Notes: generated from the letters alone by a model not told the origin. A stretch of DNA of 12,401 nucleotides from Pseudomonadota bacterium (GCA_005788935.1 SYAK01000488.1:1-12401), one strand, 5' to 3'; positions 1 through 10,500 are shown, counted from the first letter of the stretch. A program made the numbers and translations.

Positions 1-5
1 CCATT

Positions 6-1382
6 TCAGGGCTCTCCCGAGAGCCCGAGGCGTCGCCCGAGCTCGCTCTGGAAGGTGTGGTGCGGGTCGAGGCGGTCGCGCGTCGCCTTCCAGGCCTCCC
101 AGCCCGGGTACATGCGGCGGAAGGTCTCGCGCGGGAGGCGGGCGTCCTTGCCGAGGTCGACGCGGCCGCCCGCCGCGAGCGTGATGGCGTCGAGGCGCTC
201 GAACAGCGTGAGCAGCGGCGCCCCGTGGTTCGGGAAGTCGAGGGCGAGGGTGACGCCCTCGCGCGGGAACGACAGGCCCCCGTTGTCGGTCGGGCCGAAT
301 TCCTTCAGGACCGCGAGGAAGCTGCCTAAGCCGGACGTCCCGATGGCATTCAGGAGCTCGCGCAGGGCCGCGTGCCCCGAATCTGGCGGCAGCACCATCT
401 GGTACTGATAGAAGCCGCGCCCGCCGTAGATGCGGTTCCAGTCGCGCACCGCGTCGAGCGGGTAGAAGAACGGGTCGACCGCCGAGATGTGGCTGGCCAC
501 GCCGCGCGGGTGGCGGCCGTAATACGCCGTATTGAACGCCGTGATGGTCGCCTGGTTCAGCAGCAGGTTCGGGGCGTCGAAGGGCACGCCGAGGAGCGGC
601 GCGGCGGCCTCCGTCAGGCGCTCGACGAGTCCCTTGCGGCGCTCGGTGCCAGCGGGCGCGTGGCGGCCGCGGATGAAGACGCCGCGCCCGACGTCACGGC
701 CGCGCGCGAGGCAGTCGAGCCACGCGACGGTGTGCGTGAATCCCGCGCTCGCGCGTGACACGGCGAAGAACGTCTCGAGGTCGGGCACCCGCTCGGTCTC
801 GACCTCGATGAAGGGGCTCGCGATCGCCGTCAGCTGCACCTCGACCGCGAGGATGAGGCCAGTCAGCCCGAGCCCGCCCGCGGTCGCCGCGAAGACGTCG
901 GGGTCGGACTCGCGGGTCACCGTCAGGACTTCGCCCGACGCGAGCAGCAGGTCGAAGGACCTGACATGGTTCGAGAAGCAGCCGTCGCCGTGGTGGTTCT
1001 TGCCGTGGACATCGCAGGCGAGGGCCCCGCCGAGCGTCACGTACTTCGTGCCTGGCGTGACTGGCGGGAAAAATCCGCGCGGCACGAAGAGGCGCAGCAG
1101 ATCCTCCATCGAGACGCCCGCTTCCGCCTTCAGCCAGCCCGTCGCCGGGTCAAAGCCGAGGATTCGGTCGAGGCGCCGCGTCAGCACGGCGCGCCCGTCT
1201 CGAATGAGGGCCGCGTCACCATAGCTGCGCCCGAGCCCGAACGGCACGAGCGCCAAGCCCTGGTCCGCCGTGTCGGCGACCGCCCGGCGCGCGGCCAAGA
1301 CCGTCTCCGGGCGGGCGGCCTCGGCCTCCGTCACCGGCAGCCGACCCCAGCCTGCGAGCTCCTTTCGGGTCCACTCGGCCAT
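6..1382 (-). CDS. DprE1-like FAD-dependent oxidoreductase
   Basis: This 458-residue protein looks like the FAD-binding oxidoreductases related to DprE1, the flavoenzyme that oxidises decaprenyl-phospho-ribose at C2' in arabinan precursor synthesis; the actual substrate here is unknown. The N-terminal FAD domain carries PFGLGRSYGDAA (about residues 47-58) and the family signature DVHGKNHHGDG (about 124-134). The C-terminal part carries LSFP...LALDFP (about 370-384), GKDAR with a Lys at about 412, and the typical end DPHHTFQSELGRRLGL. Length matches the family (about 460). The ATG at 1382 is chosen because AGGAGG lies nine bases upstream and the protein then starts MAEWTRKEL; a GTG 36 bases earlier gives a non-conserved extension. 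The residue aligned by eye with mycobacterial Cys387 is Ala (about 380). No DprE2-type reductase partner is visible, but the downstream side is cut by the window edge. A related sugar or alditol oxidase is the main alternative. Confidence 0.85.
   Translation of the reverse strand: MAEWTRKELAGWGRLPVTEAEAARPETVLAARRAVADTADQGLALVPFGLGRSYGDAALIRDGRAVLTRRLDRILGFDPATGWLKAEAGVSMEDLLRLFVPRGFFPPVTPGTKYVTLGGALACDVHGKNHHGDGCFSNHVRSFDLLLASGEVLTVTRESDPDVFAATAGGLGLTGLILAVEVQLTAIASPFIEVETERVPDLETFFAVSRASAGFTHTVAWLDCLARGRDVGRGVFIRGRHAPAGTERRKGLVERLTEAAAPLLGVPFDAPNLLLNQATITAFNTAYYGRHPRGVASHISAVDPFFYPLDAVRDWNRIYGGRGFYQYQMVLPPDSGHAALRELLNAIGTSGLGSFLAVLKEFGPTDNGGLSFPREGVTLALDFPNHGAPLLTLFERLDAITLAAGGRVDLGKDARLPRETFRRMYPGWEAWKATRDRLDPHHTFQSELGRRLGLSGEP
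9..26 (-). other. Inverted repeat at the 3' end of the oxidoreductase gene
   Basis: GGGCTCTC and GAGAGCCC form a near-perfect hairpin in the last codons of the minus-strand oxidoreductase gene, just before its stop at 6-8. No T-run is visible in the few bases left before the window edge, so it is only a possible terminator stem. Confidence 0.3.
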
Positions 1383-1749
1383 CGCACGTTGCCTCCTGTC
1401 GCGGCCCGGAGGGTGCACACGTCCGGAGGTCGCGGCAACCGTTTCCTGCGGCCCGAAGGACCGAGGCCGAGGTTGCGCGCGTCGCCTGGCCGTTGGTGGC
1501 CCCGCAGCGGTGCAGCCGGAGGGCGCGAAGGCGCCAACGCTTCAGTCACGCCCGAACGACGAGGAGGTCCGGGCGCCTGGGGACCGTGCGCTCCGTCCCG
1601 CCGCACGTGACACCCGCGACGAGGCCACGGCGCGCGCGCTGGGGCATCTGGAGAAATCTGCTTGCCCCCCCCCCGCGGGTCCGGTACCTTTAGGAAGAGT
1701 CGTATCTCGGCTGTAGCAACGCCCATTTGATCTTCAAGAAGGCCTCGCC
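1383..1749. promoter_or_regulatory. Divergent intergenic region with weak promoter candidate
   Basis: This 367-bp gap separates the divergently transcribed oxidoreductase and giant lipoprotein genes and should hold both promoters. I see no convincing gene in it. For the plus strand, TTGCCC (1662-1667) and TACCTT (1685-1690) sit 17 bases apart, the standard sigma-70 spacing, but match the consensus at only four and three of six positions. The spacer contains ten consecutive C residues. The giant gene's ribosome binding site AAGAAGG (1736-1742) is seven bases before its ATG. On the minus strand AGGAGG (1392-1397) serves the oxidoreductase. No clear minus-strand promoter or operator palindrome was recognised. 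Confidence 0.4.
1665..1674. repeat. Homopolymer of ten C residues upstream of the giant gene
   Basis: Ten consecutive C residues lie about 75 bp upstream of the ATG at 1750, inside the spacer of the candidate -35/-10 pair. Homopolymers of this length are slippage-prone in replication and also error-prone in sequencing. Confidence 0.9.
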
Positions 1750-4563
1750 ATGAGCCCGCGTACGACTTCACTGGTTCCGCTTGCGGCCATTTGGCTGCTC
1801 ACCGCTCCGGCCTGCACCGATGACGGAGCCGGCGAGAGCGTCGTGCCGCAGGCCGAAGGTGAGGCCGCAGACGACGGGCTCGCGGGCATCGGCGTGCGCG
1901 TCGCCCCGCTCAATGGCGCGTCGAGCGAGAACGGACTCAACCTCGGGACAGACGGGGCGACGCCGTGGCCGCAGTCCGGCCTCGTCTTCAAGGCCGACCG
2001 GTACGAGCTGACCATCACGGTGACGCCGTCCCCGTCGCGCAGCCTGCTCCTGGGCTACAACCCCCGGACCCGCGAGCTGCTCGTCAACCGGGCCGTCGTC
2101 CCGTGCCGCCTCGAAGGCGGCGGCCCGTGCCTCGACGCGACGGGCCGCCCGGTCGCGAACCTGACCACCAACGCCCGTCTCGGCGTCTTCCTGAAGCGCG
2201 TCGTCGTGAACGTCAGTGGCGGCACGGCCGAGGCGCCCATCAACGTCGTGATGGACTACGTCGGCGGGGCCTTCCTCGCGGGCTACGACCCCGCGAGCCC
2301 GACGCCAGGCGTCTATGTCGAGGGCAGCGGCGTCGTGCAGTTCGGCGTGCACGGCAGCACGCGCGCCGACGCGCTGACGCTTGGCGCGCGCGGCCTCGCC
2401 ATCAACCGCGACCCCATCCTCGATCTGGCGTGGGCCGAGAGTGTGGTCCCGTCGCTCGCGGTCATCTACGGCGACCTCGGCAATGACGCCATCTTCGCCT
2501 CGGGAGATGCCCCTACTGCGGTCCGCGGGGTCGGGTTGCCGTTCCCGAACCGGGTCATCCTGGGCGGCGGCCCCGGCAACGACAAGCTCGCGGGTGGCGC
2601 GGTCGACGACGACCTGTTCGGAGGCATCGGGAGCGACACGTTCGTCGTCGCGGCCACGGAAGACGGTGCCGATGACATGGATGGCGGGCCGAACTCGGAC
2701 ACGGTCGACTACGGCGCGGCCACCGGACCGGTCGTCGTGGCGGCGGGCGCGGCGTGGGTGCCCTTCGAGGATGACGACGGCCGGATCATTGCGCAGCGGT
2801 GCACGCGACCCGCGGGTGTAGCGGCTTCGGACCCGAAGGCCATCTGGCAGCCGTTCGCATCGCCATGGGATGCCGCGCACGCCGACCGCATCGCGCGGCG
2901 CCGGGCGGACGGACGCCTGAAGGTCCCGACGTGCAAGCCGCTCGAGGCCGACTGCGAGACCGAGGGAGACGACGTCATCGACGTGGAGCGGGTGCTCGGG
3001 GGCCCGTTCGGCGACGTTCTCATCGGCGACTGCCTGACGAACATCCTCTCGGGCCGGGGAGGTGCCGACTTCCTGACGCCGGGCGGTGGCGTGGGAGGGG
3101 CTGGCGACGTCATGAACGGCGACGGCGACGGTGACACGCTGCACGCGGGCTACTTCGCCAATGGTCCGACCGCGTTCTTCGGTGGCGCTGGCAGCGACAC
3201 CCTGACCTACGCGGACCGCCCGCACCGCGTGCGGATGGTGTCGCAGCGCACCCGCGCTGGCGTACCTGGGCAGAGCGGCGCGAGCGACGACGTCACCGTG
3301 GCCTTTGCCGCGAACTCCGAGGGCGACTCGTTCGGAGCGGACGCCGAGATCCTCATCGCGACGGGAGGCGCAGACTACATTATCGGCTCGGCGGGCGCGA
3401 ACCGCATCTACGCTAGAGACGGCAACGACTTCGTCAACGGCGACCGCGGCAATGACCGCATCTTCGGCGAGGAGGGCAACGACACGCTGCGCGGCGGCGT
3501 CGGCAGCGACGCACTCGTCGGAGGCTTTGGCGCCGACGCGATCTGGGGTGACGTGGGGGCCGACCTCATCGACGGCGACCGTGGTCGCTTCTGTGCCGAC
3601 GCGCCGACGACGCCGTGCCTCACGAACGCCGACTGTGCCGGGGGCGCGTGTATCTTCGACCGCTTCTGCCCGCCCGAGGCCATCTCGTGCGACGACCTCA
3701 TCTTCGGCGGGACCGGCCTCGACCGCATCCGCGCCGCGCTCGACCGCGGGAGCGACGCCGTCTTCTGCAACAACGAGCGCAGCGAGGACCTGCGTAACCT
3801 CACGCGCGACCTCCGAAAGACAAAGGACAACGTCGTCTACACCGACACCGAGGGCGCGGTCACGGTCGACTGGGACGCCGACATGGATGACGGGCAGGAA
3901 GGGCTCGCGGACTTGGCGGGCTACGGAGGCGACCGGGACTATGTGGACGACAGCTGCGAGGTCGCACCGGCCCCGACGCCGCGGGACCCGGGCGCGTGGA
4001 CCGTCGAGGTGGCGCCTCCCGCTGCGGGTGCGGGCGAGCCCTACCGCGTCGGCGAGCCTGTCACCATCGCGCTCTCGAACGCGAACCGGGTCGTACGGAC
4101 CGACGTCATCTTCGCGTCGACCCGCGTCAGCGGTACCGGCGCCGATGGAACTTTCCGGGCGCCCTCGGTCGTCACGAACGGCGAGACGCCTGTCCTGCGC
4201 GTCTTCTTCTTGGCGCCAGACGTCGGCCGCCACACCGTTTCAGTCGCCCTCGGCGGGACCGTCTTCCACACGACGGCCGAGCTCGAGTTCGCCGCGCCGA
4301 GCTGTGACGCGGGCTGCGATGACGGCACCCATTGCGCGCTACTCGAGCCGTCAGCCGGTCTGTGCGTCGCTGACAGCTGCTTCGACAACGTGCGCGGCGC
4401 GCGCGAGCTTCGACAACGTGCGCGGCGCGCGCGAGAAGGACGTCGACTGCGGTGGGGACTGCGAGTCGATCGCGACCTGTGCCGCACCGACCTGCACCGA
4501 CGGTGTGCGCAACGCCGCCGAGACAGACATCGACTGCGGCGGGCCCCTGTGCGACTCCTGTGA
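1750..4563 (+). CDS. Giant mosaic lipoprotein, N-terminal part (RTX-like repeats, Ig-like domain); frameshifted at 3' end
   Basis: As read, this frame gives 937 residues. Residues 1-22 look like a lipoprotein signal (one Arg, hydrophobic LVPLAAIWLLTAPA, then Cys22 in a loose lipobox TAPAC) followed by an acidic linker, so the product is probably exported and lipid-anchored. Residues 25-235 are an unrecognised beta-rich region. Residues 239 to about 680 hold several blocks of RTX/hemolysin-type calcium-binding nonapeptides, such as GGPGNDKLAGG, GGAGSDTL, GNDRIFGEEGNDTLRGG and GGTGLDRI. Residues about 746-852 look like an Ig-like beta-sandwich. Cys-rich modules begin near 853. The ribosome binding site AAGAAGG is seven bases before the ATG. 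After residue 886 a 28-bp tandem duplication shifts the frame; the last 51 residues are abnormally Arg-rich and unlike the rest, so they are almost certainly out-of-frame. The true continuation is the frame ending at 10981. I do not recognise a named homologue. Confidence 0.85.
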   Translation: MSPRTTSLVPLAAIWLLTAPACTDDGAGESVVPQAEGEAADDGLAGIGVRVAPLNGASSENGLNLGTDGATPWPQSGLVFKADRYELTITVTPSPSRSLLLGYNPRTRELLVNRAVVPCRLEGGGPCLDATGRPVANLTTNARLGVFLKRVVVNVSGGTAEAPINVVMDYVGGAFLAGYDPASPTPGVYVEGSGVVQFGVHGSTRADALTLGARGLAINRDPILDLAWAESVVPSLAVIYGDLGNDAIFASGDAPTAVRGVGLPFPNRVILGGGPGNDKLAGGAVDDDLFGGIGSDTFVVAATEDGADDMDGGPNSDTVDYGAATGPVVVAAGAAWVPFEDDDGRIIAQRCTRPAGVAASDPKAIWQPFASPWDAAHADRIARRRADGRLKVPTCKPLEADCETEGDDVIDVERVLGGPFGDVLIGDCLTNILSGRGGADFLTPGGGVGGAGDVMNGDGDGDTLHAGYFANGPTAFFGGAGSDTLTYADRPHRVRMVSQRTRAGVPGQSGASDDVTVAFAANSEGDSFGADAEILIATGGADYIIGSAGANRIYARDGNDFVNGDRGNDRIFGEEGNDTLRGGVGSDALVGGFGADAIWGDVGADLIDGDRGRFCADAPTTPCLTNADCAGGACIFDRFCPPEAISCDDLIFGGTGLDRIRAALDRGSDAVFCNNERSEDLRNLTRDLRKTKDNVVYTDTEGAVTVDWDADMDDGQEGLADLAGYGGDRDYVDDSCEVAPAPTPRDPGAWTVEVAPPAAGAGEPYRVGEPVTIALSNANRVVRTDVIFASTRVSGTGADGTFRAPSVVTNGETPVLRVFFLAPDVGRHTVSVALGGTVFHTTAELEFAAPSCDAGCDDGTHCALLEPSAGLCVADSCFDNVRGARELRQRARRAREGRRLRWGLRVDRDLCRTDLHRRCAQRRRDRHRLRRAPVRLL
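2464..3790 (+). repeat. RTX-like calcium-binding nonapeptide repeat region
   Basis: Encodes dispersed blocks of glycine/aspartate repeats of the GGxGxDxLx type: YGDLGNDAI near 2464, GGGPGNDKLAGG near 2560, LGGPFGDVLIGD near 2995, GGAGSDTL near 3182, the longest run (GNDFVNGDRGNDRIFGEEGN) from about 3420 to 3590, and FGGTGLDRI near 3703. In RTX proteins such repeats form calcium-stabilised parallel beta-rolls outside the cell. Spacers with Cys pairs interrupt the blocks, unlike the uninterrupted rolls of classical toxins. Confidence 0.75.
4379..4435 (+). repeat. 28-bp tandem duplication that breaks the reading frame
   Basis: Two identical 28-bp copies lie head to tail at 4380-4407 and 4408-4435, with one extra matching base at 4379. 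Each begins CTTCGACAACGTGCGC and ends in an alternating GC-rich tract then GAG. Because 28 is not a multiple of three, the extra copy shifts the frame by +1. The first copy encodes FDNVRGARE in the frame that starts at 1750; the second encodes the same FDNVRGARE in the frame that ends at 10981, followed by KDVDCGGDC. With one copy the two frames fuse without a break. Confidence 0.97.
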
Positions 4564-7500
4564 CGCCGGCGCCTTCTGCGCCTCAGACTTCGACTGCGGT
4601 GGTGCTGCGTGTCGCGCAGGCCGGTGTCAGATGCGTTGCCGCGGCTGCGCTCGATGCGACAGCGGAAGTGGGCTGTGCACCGAGTGCCCGGCCGGCCTCG
4701 ACCTCGTCGGCGGCGCCTGTCTCCGGCCCTGCCCCGACGGCAGCAGCAGCGCGTACGCGAACGCGACAGGCCGGTGCGCGTGCAAGCCGGGCCTCTTCCT
4801 GAGCGCGGATGGGACCCGGTGCTTCGACTGCCCCGCGAACTGCTCGCTCTGCGCGGCTGGCGGGCGCTGCGACCTGTGCGTCGACGGCTACCGTGCCAAC
4901 AGCGCCGGGGTGTGCGTCCGACTCGACGACGCGAACGCGTGCCCGACGGAGCTCGGCTATGCGGCCACTCCCGACGAGGCGACCGGCGTCTGCGTCTGCG
5001 AAGCTGGCCTCATCGCCGACCCGGCCAGCGGCAAGTGCCTCCCGGTCACGGCCGAGTCCGGCGAAACGGTGAGCTGTCCAGAGGGCACGGTGCCCCGCGA
5101 CGGGCGATGCGCCTGCGCTGATGGGAGCTGGTTGACGCCGGCGTCCACCTGCGAGCCGTGCCCGGCCAACTGCACGTCGTGCGAGAGCGACGGCGCGTGG
5201 GGGGGCGCATGCACCGCGTGCAGCGCCGTGACGTCGGGCCGCGACGAGACCGGGCGCTGGCTGCTCTTCGACGGACGCTGTGTGACTCAGTGCCCCGCCG
5301 GGTCGGTGCGTGACGCGGCGGGCCGCTGCAACTGCCGCCCGGGGTCCTTCGCGGCTGGTGACCGCTGCGAGCGCTGCTCCGAAGGGTGCCTCGCCTGCGA
5401 CCGCTTCGACCGCTGCGAGACCTGCGGCCCCGGCCTGTACGGGCTGAACGGGCTGTGCGTCGAGCAGGGTCTCGCGGGCGCGTCCTTCTCCGACACAGAG
5501 GGCATCGCCTGCCTGGACCAGCACACCTTCGACCCAGTCAGCCGTGCGTGTGTGCGGTGCGACGGGCTGGTCGCCGACGGGCACTGTCTCGCTGGCGCGA
5601 CAAGCTGCCCTTCCGAGGACGCGCGGATCGTCAACGGGACCTGCGTCTGCCCGCAGGACGGGCAGTATATCTCGGCCGACGGCAAGTGCGAGTCCTGCAG
5701 CGAGGGTTGCCTGCGCTGCGACCCCTTCGGCGGCTGTGACGCCTGCGACACGCGCTCGGGCTACTTCGCCTGGGACGGGACCTGCGCCAGGTGCGTCCCG
5801 GGGCAGGCCTTCGACGCGCGCCTCGGGCGGTGCGTCGCGGGCGACTGCGCCCCGAACGTGGCGGTCACCCTCGACGCGCGCGGGACCCTGTTCACGCAGG
5901 TCGAGGGCGTGAAGAGCGTTGCGGCGCTGAAGTTCGCGGCCGGTGGCGGCAGCCTCGGCGGGCAGGCCACCGCCCAGGTCGCCCTGCGGCGCGGCGACCG
6001 GGTCGACGCGATCACCTCGCAGGTCCCGACCTGGAGCGGACACGTCTTCATCGGCTGGTGGCTCATCGGGACCGACTCGGAGTCGCTCGAACCGCAGGCC
6101 ATCCGAATCGACCCGGCCATCGTCGTCCCGGAGAATTGCGGCGACCTGCCAGACGTCATCACCCTCATCGCGGGTTGGGTCAAGGCCGAGCCAGACGCCC
6201 GCCTCGTGGTCTTTGACGCCTTCCCGGGCACGATGTGCCCGCCCTACGCCTTTGGCGCAGCCGATACGAACTGGGAGAACGCCTTCGCCCACTGCGGGTA
6301 CTCGGACCACCCGCTCGGCACCTTCACGGGCTGGTCGCTCGTCCCCTGGCAGCAGGCCAGCCCCGATGACGAACTGCTATGGAAGGGCACGCCCCTCGAG
6401 CCCGCAGGTCCGTCGTGGCCAGCCTTCGTCTCGGCGCGCTGGGACTTCGGCAAGGCCTCGGACATCGAGGCCAACTTCGGGGTCTGCACGGCGTTCGCGC
6501 GCTACATGCTCGACGCTGGGGAAGGCACCTTCTTCGGCGGAGGGTCGACCCGGACGGTGAGGCTGCCCCGTGAGCGCGGTCTCATCGGGTCGCTCTCGGC
6601 CGCGTGGGCCGCGCAGCCGGTGCGTGACGGCTTCACCCTCGTCGGCTGGGAGCAGGAACTCGCCGTGCAGGGGTCGACGTGGCACCTCCCGGTCGGCCCG
6701 GATGTCAACGTCCCGGGCAAATGCAACGAACGGGCCCCGCTCGCGGCGACCGGGCTGACCGCGGTCTGGGCGCCGACTCCCCCCGCTGGCGAAGTGACCC
6801 GCGTGGTCTACCTCGACGTCGGGCCTGGGTCCGCCTGCCCGCCCGTCGTCCTGACAGCGGGACAGGCCACCTATGGCGCGGCACTCGGGTGCACGCCGAC
6901 CGCCGCGTCGGGCGACGACTTCGAGGGGTGGGCCATCAACGGGACCCTCCCCGTCACGGCCGCCTCGCCCATCGCGGCCACCACCGACGACAGCGTCTGG
7001 TTCGAGGTGGCGCCCGATGTCTTCCTCCAGCTCGTCAAGGCCGACTGGCGCTGCGCGAGTCGCGCCGGGAAGAACTGCGGCGGCGGTGGCTGCGGCTCGC
7101 TCTGGGCGCCAGGCCTCGACCAGGAGCTGTGCCTGCCGTGCGAGGGGACCTGCACCTCGTGTTCGTTCGAGGGTGACATCGACTGGTGTGGCGCCTGTGA
7201 CCCGACGTCCGACGCGACGCACCTCGTCGAGCTCGACCTGCGCGGCGAGTCGAGCAGCCCGCGCGGGTCGACCTGCCTCGCGTGCCCGACGGGACGGCGT
7301 CTCGTCGGGAGCACCTGCGAGGCCTGTCCGACGGGCCAGGCCCTGTCCTATGGCGCCGGCTGGATCCCGACCTGCGTCGCCACCTGCCCGGCCGACTACG
7401 TCCGCCACGACGGGCCGAACGGCCGCGTATGCCTGCAGACCTGCCCGTCGGGATTCATGGTCCAGAGCGGCGTCTGCGTCGCCTGTGCCGCTGGCTGCGA

Positions 7501-10500
7501 CATCTGCGTCGGGACGGGGCCGTCGCAGTGCGTCGGATGCGCCTACGGCTACGGGGCCGACGACTACGAGATCAGCGCCTCAGGCTGGCGCCGTCGCTCG
7601 AGCTTCAACGAGCCCTTCCAGTGCAAGCCCTGCGAAGTCACGACGGGCGTCGACGGATGCACCAACTGTCAGGCCAACCTGTTCGACCGCAACTGGAACC
7701 AGCTCGGGGACGCGAGCGGCACACAGAAGGCCACCGAACGCTGGACATGTGGCAGCTGCGACTCCGGGCGCTACCACGACACGTCGTTCTCGGATTTGAA
7801 TCAGAACCAATGCGAGGCCTGTGACCCGTCGTGCGCCACCTGCGTGTCAGGCCTGGCCTCCACGTGCCAGTCTTGCCCGAGCGGTACGCATTTGCACCCT
7901 GACGCTGCCCAGACTGACTACGCGAGCTGTGTCACAACCTGCCCCGCGGATAGCGTGCCGTACGCCGACAAGCCGGGCGGGCCGTCCTACTGCCAGTGCC
8001 CGTTCGGGACCTGGTGGGATGGCAGCAGCTGCTCGTCCTGCCACCCGAGCTGCGCAGCCTCGGGCGAAGGCTGCTACGACCGGAACGCGTGCTGCTGGGG
8101 TGACACGTGGTGGGACGCGGACGCTGGTGCGTGCGTCTCGGACTGCGGGGACGGCAAGTTCCCGGACTACTCCGGTCAGACGCGGTCGTGCATCACATGT
8201 CAGGGCGCCGAGTGCTGTCAGCAGGGTCAGTATTGGGACCCCTCGACGAACACCTGCGTGAACAACTGCCCCACGGGTTCCTGGGGGGACTACGGGCAGC
8301 GGACCTGCAGCCCCTGCCCAGCCGGCTGCACGAGGTGCTCCGACAGCGTCCGCTGCGACGCCTGCGAGAGCGGCCACACCCTCGTCGAGGTGTTCGAGGT
8401 CTACCAGAACTGGTACGGAACCTGCAGCCCGTGTCCCGACAAGCGTGAGTACCGGGACGGCAGCGGCACCTGCGTCGGCTGTCCCGCGAACACCTTCCTC
8501 TACCGTGGACACAAGGACGCGCCGTCCTGCGTCGCGACGTGCCCGGGCCACACCTTCGGTGACCCCGCCTCCGGACTTTGCGTGTCCGTCAAGGGTTGCA
8601 GCCCTCGCAGCTACCCCGACGTCTTCGCCGACCGCTGCGTGGCCTGTGACGTGAACTGCCGGAGCTGCGTAGGCCCCGCACCGGGCCAATGCTCGAGCTG
8701 CGATGATGCCGATACCCTGACACGGGCGGATGGAATAGGGCCCTATGGCGCCTGCATCGGCTGCTCCATCGGCGGGTGGGAGTCGGCTGGCGGGTGTGCG
8801 AGCTGCGACACGGGCAAGGCGCTGACCTGGGACACCACCCAGAACCCGTGGACTCATCAGTGCGTCTCCCAGTGTCCGGCCGGCACCTACCGCGACGTAT
8901 TGCGCAAGGCCTGCGTCGTCGCTGGCGACTGCCCGAGCCTGACCCTCGCCGACGACGTCACGCGGGAGTGCCGCGCATGCCCGACCGGTCAGGTCTTCTG
9001 GAACGACACCTGCCTCGCGGCCTGTCCGGACGGCATGCTCAAGCAGACCGAGCCCGAGGGGGCCACCTGCACCTACGGCTGCAACGGAGGCTACACCCAG
9101 GTGGGCCATGAATGCGTCCAGTGTGCTCCCGGCTGTTCGAGCTGCAGCGGGCCAGGACCTGAGCAGTGCACGTGGTGCAAGGCCGGTTACACGCCCGACT
9201 ACGTTCACGTGTCGAGCACGGGCTGGCGTTGGGACAGCAATCGCTTCGCCTGCGTCAGCTGCAGCACACCGGAGAATCCCTTCTGTTCGTGGTGCGGCAT
9301 CTATACGCGACTGTGGAACGGAAGCTGGCCTGGCGGCTCCGTTGGCCTGGAGACCTTCGTGCACAAGGGGGTCGACTGCTACGGGTGCGACAACGGCACC
9401 TTCGCCTCGCCCTCGGAGGCGCGCCCGGGTGAACGCATGTGCGGCGCGGCCTGTGACCCGTCCTGCGCGCTCTGCGACGGCCCGGGCCCGGGTCGCTGCG
9501 TCGCCTGTCGATCGGGCGAGGTGCTCCTGCCCGCTGGCTACGGCAACACCTTCGGTCAGTGCGCCGCGAGCTGCCCGGCCGGTGCGGTCGAGGGTGCCCG
9601 CTTGACGCCGGACAACATGCAAATCCAGCGCTTCTGCGACTGTCCAAGCCGATTCCGCTGGAACGGGAGCACCTGCGACGCCTGCCACCCGTCGTGGCCC
9701 GCGTGGTGGTCCTGCGACAAGGACCCGGCGTGCGGCAGCTCGGAGCCTGGCGCGTGGGACCCCGACACGTCCCGCTGCGTCTCCGACTGCGGTGCTGGGC
9801 GCTATCGCAACGACATCACCCGCACCTGCACCCCGTGCCCGGGCGGGACTTGCTGCCCGAGCGGCCAGATATGGGACGCCGGCTCGGGCACATGCGCGGG
9901 GTGCCCGTCAGGAACGTACTTCGATTGGCAGACCAGGACGTGCGCGGCCTGCGTCGCGGGTTGCGGCTCCTGTGGGTCTCGCACGAGCTGCTGGTGGTGT
10001 CCCTCGGGCGCGACGGCTGGCGCCTTCTCCTTCCTGATGGGAGGCCAGACGACGGTCTGCGGCAACTGTCCGTCCTCGAACGAGTACCGCGACGGAAACG
10101 GCGCGTGCGTCCAGTGCGCGGCGGGGACCTACCTCGCGCACGACGCAGAAGGCGGGCCAGCACGCTGCGTCGCGACCTGCCCGTTCGGGACCTTCGCCCT
10201 CGCGTCGACCCGGGAGTGCGTGACCTACAACAGCTGCGTCAACGCCCAGCGCGGCTACGTGCCACCTGGCACCAGCGTCTGTTCGCCCTGCCACGGCTCC
10301 TGCTCGAGCTGCGACGGCCCAGAGGCCGACGACTGCCTCGGCTGCATGTCCGGCTCGATCGTGCGGACCCCCGACAGCGCGCCGTCTGGCGCGTGCCCCA
10401 CGACGTGCCGCAGCGGGTCCTACCCGAACGGCGGCCAGTGCGAGCAGTGCCTGCCGGGGACGTTCCTGCTGTGGGACAACAGCGGCGGGACGTGGAGCCC

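Noticed and set aside
3305..4408. Open frame upstream of the second half of the giant gene, which would give a 2558-residue protein starting at 3305
   Set aside because: It overlaps the well-supported RTX/Ig-like coding frame, its translation here is low-complexity Arg/Ser/Thr-rich, and protein-like sequence begins only at the second 28-bp copy.
4405..4415. Programmed +1 frameshift at CTT CGA C, reminiscent of the prfB CTT TGA C site
   Set aside because: A +1 slip here would indeed join the frames, but there is no stop codon at the site and no strong internal Shine-Dalgarno upstream; the perfect 28-bp duplication explains the break more simply.
1768..9688. Long minus-strand open frames (for example 1768-4233, 4583-6310, 7847-9688)
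   Set aside because: They are Arg/Ala/Val-rich shadows opposite the giant gene with no recognisable motifs; such frames are expected at this GC content.
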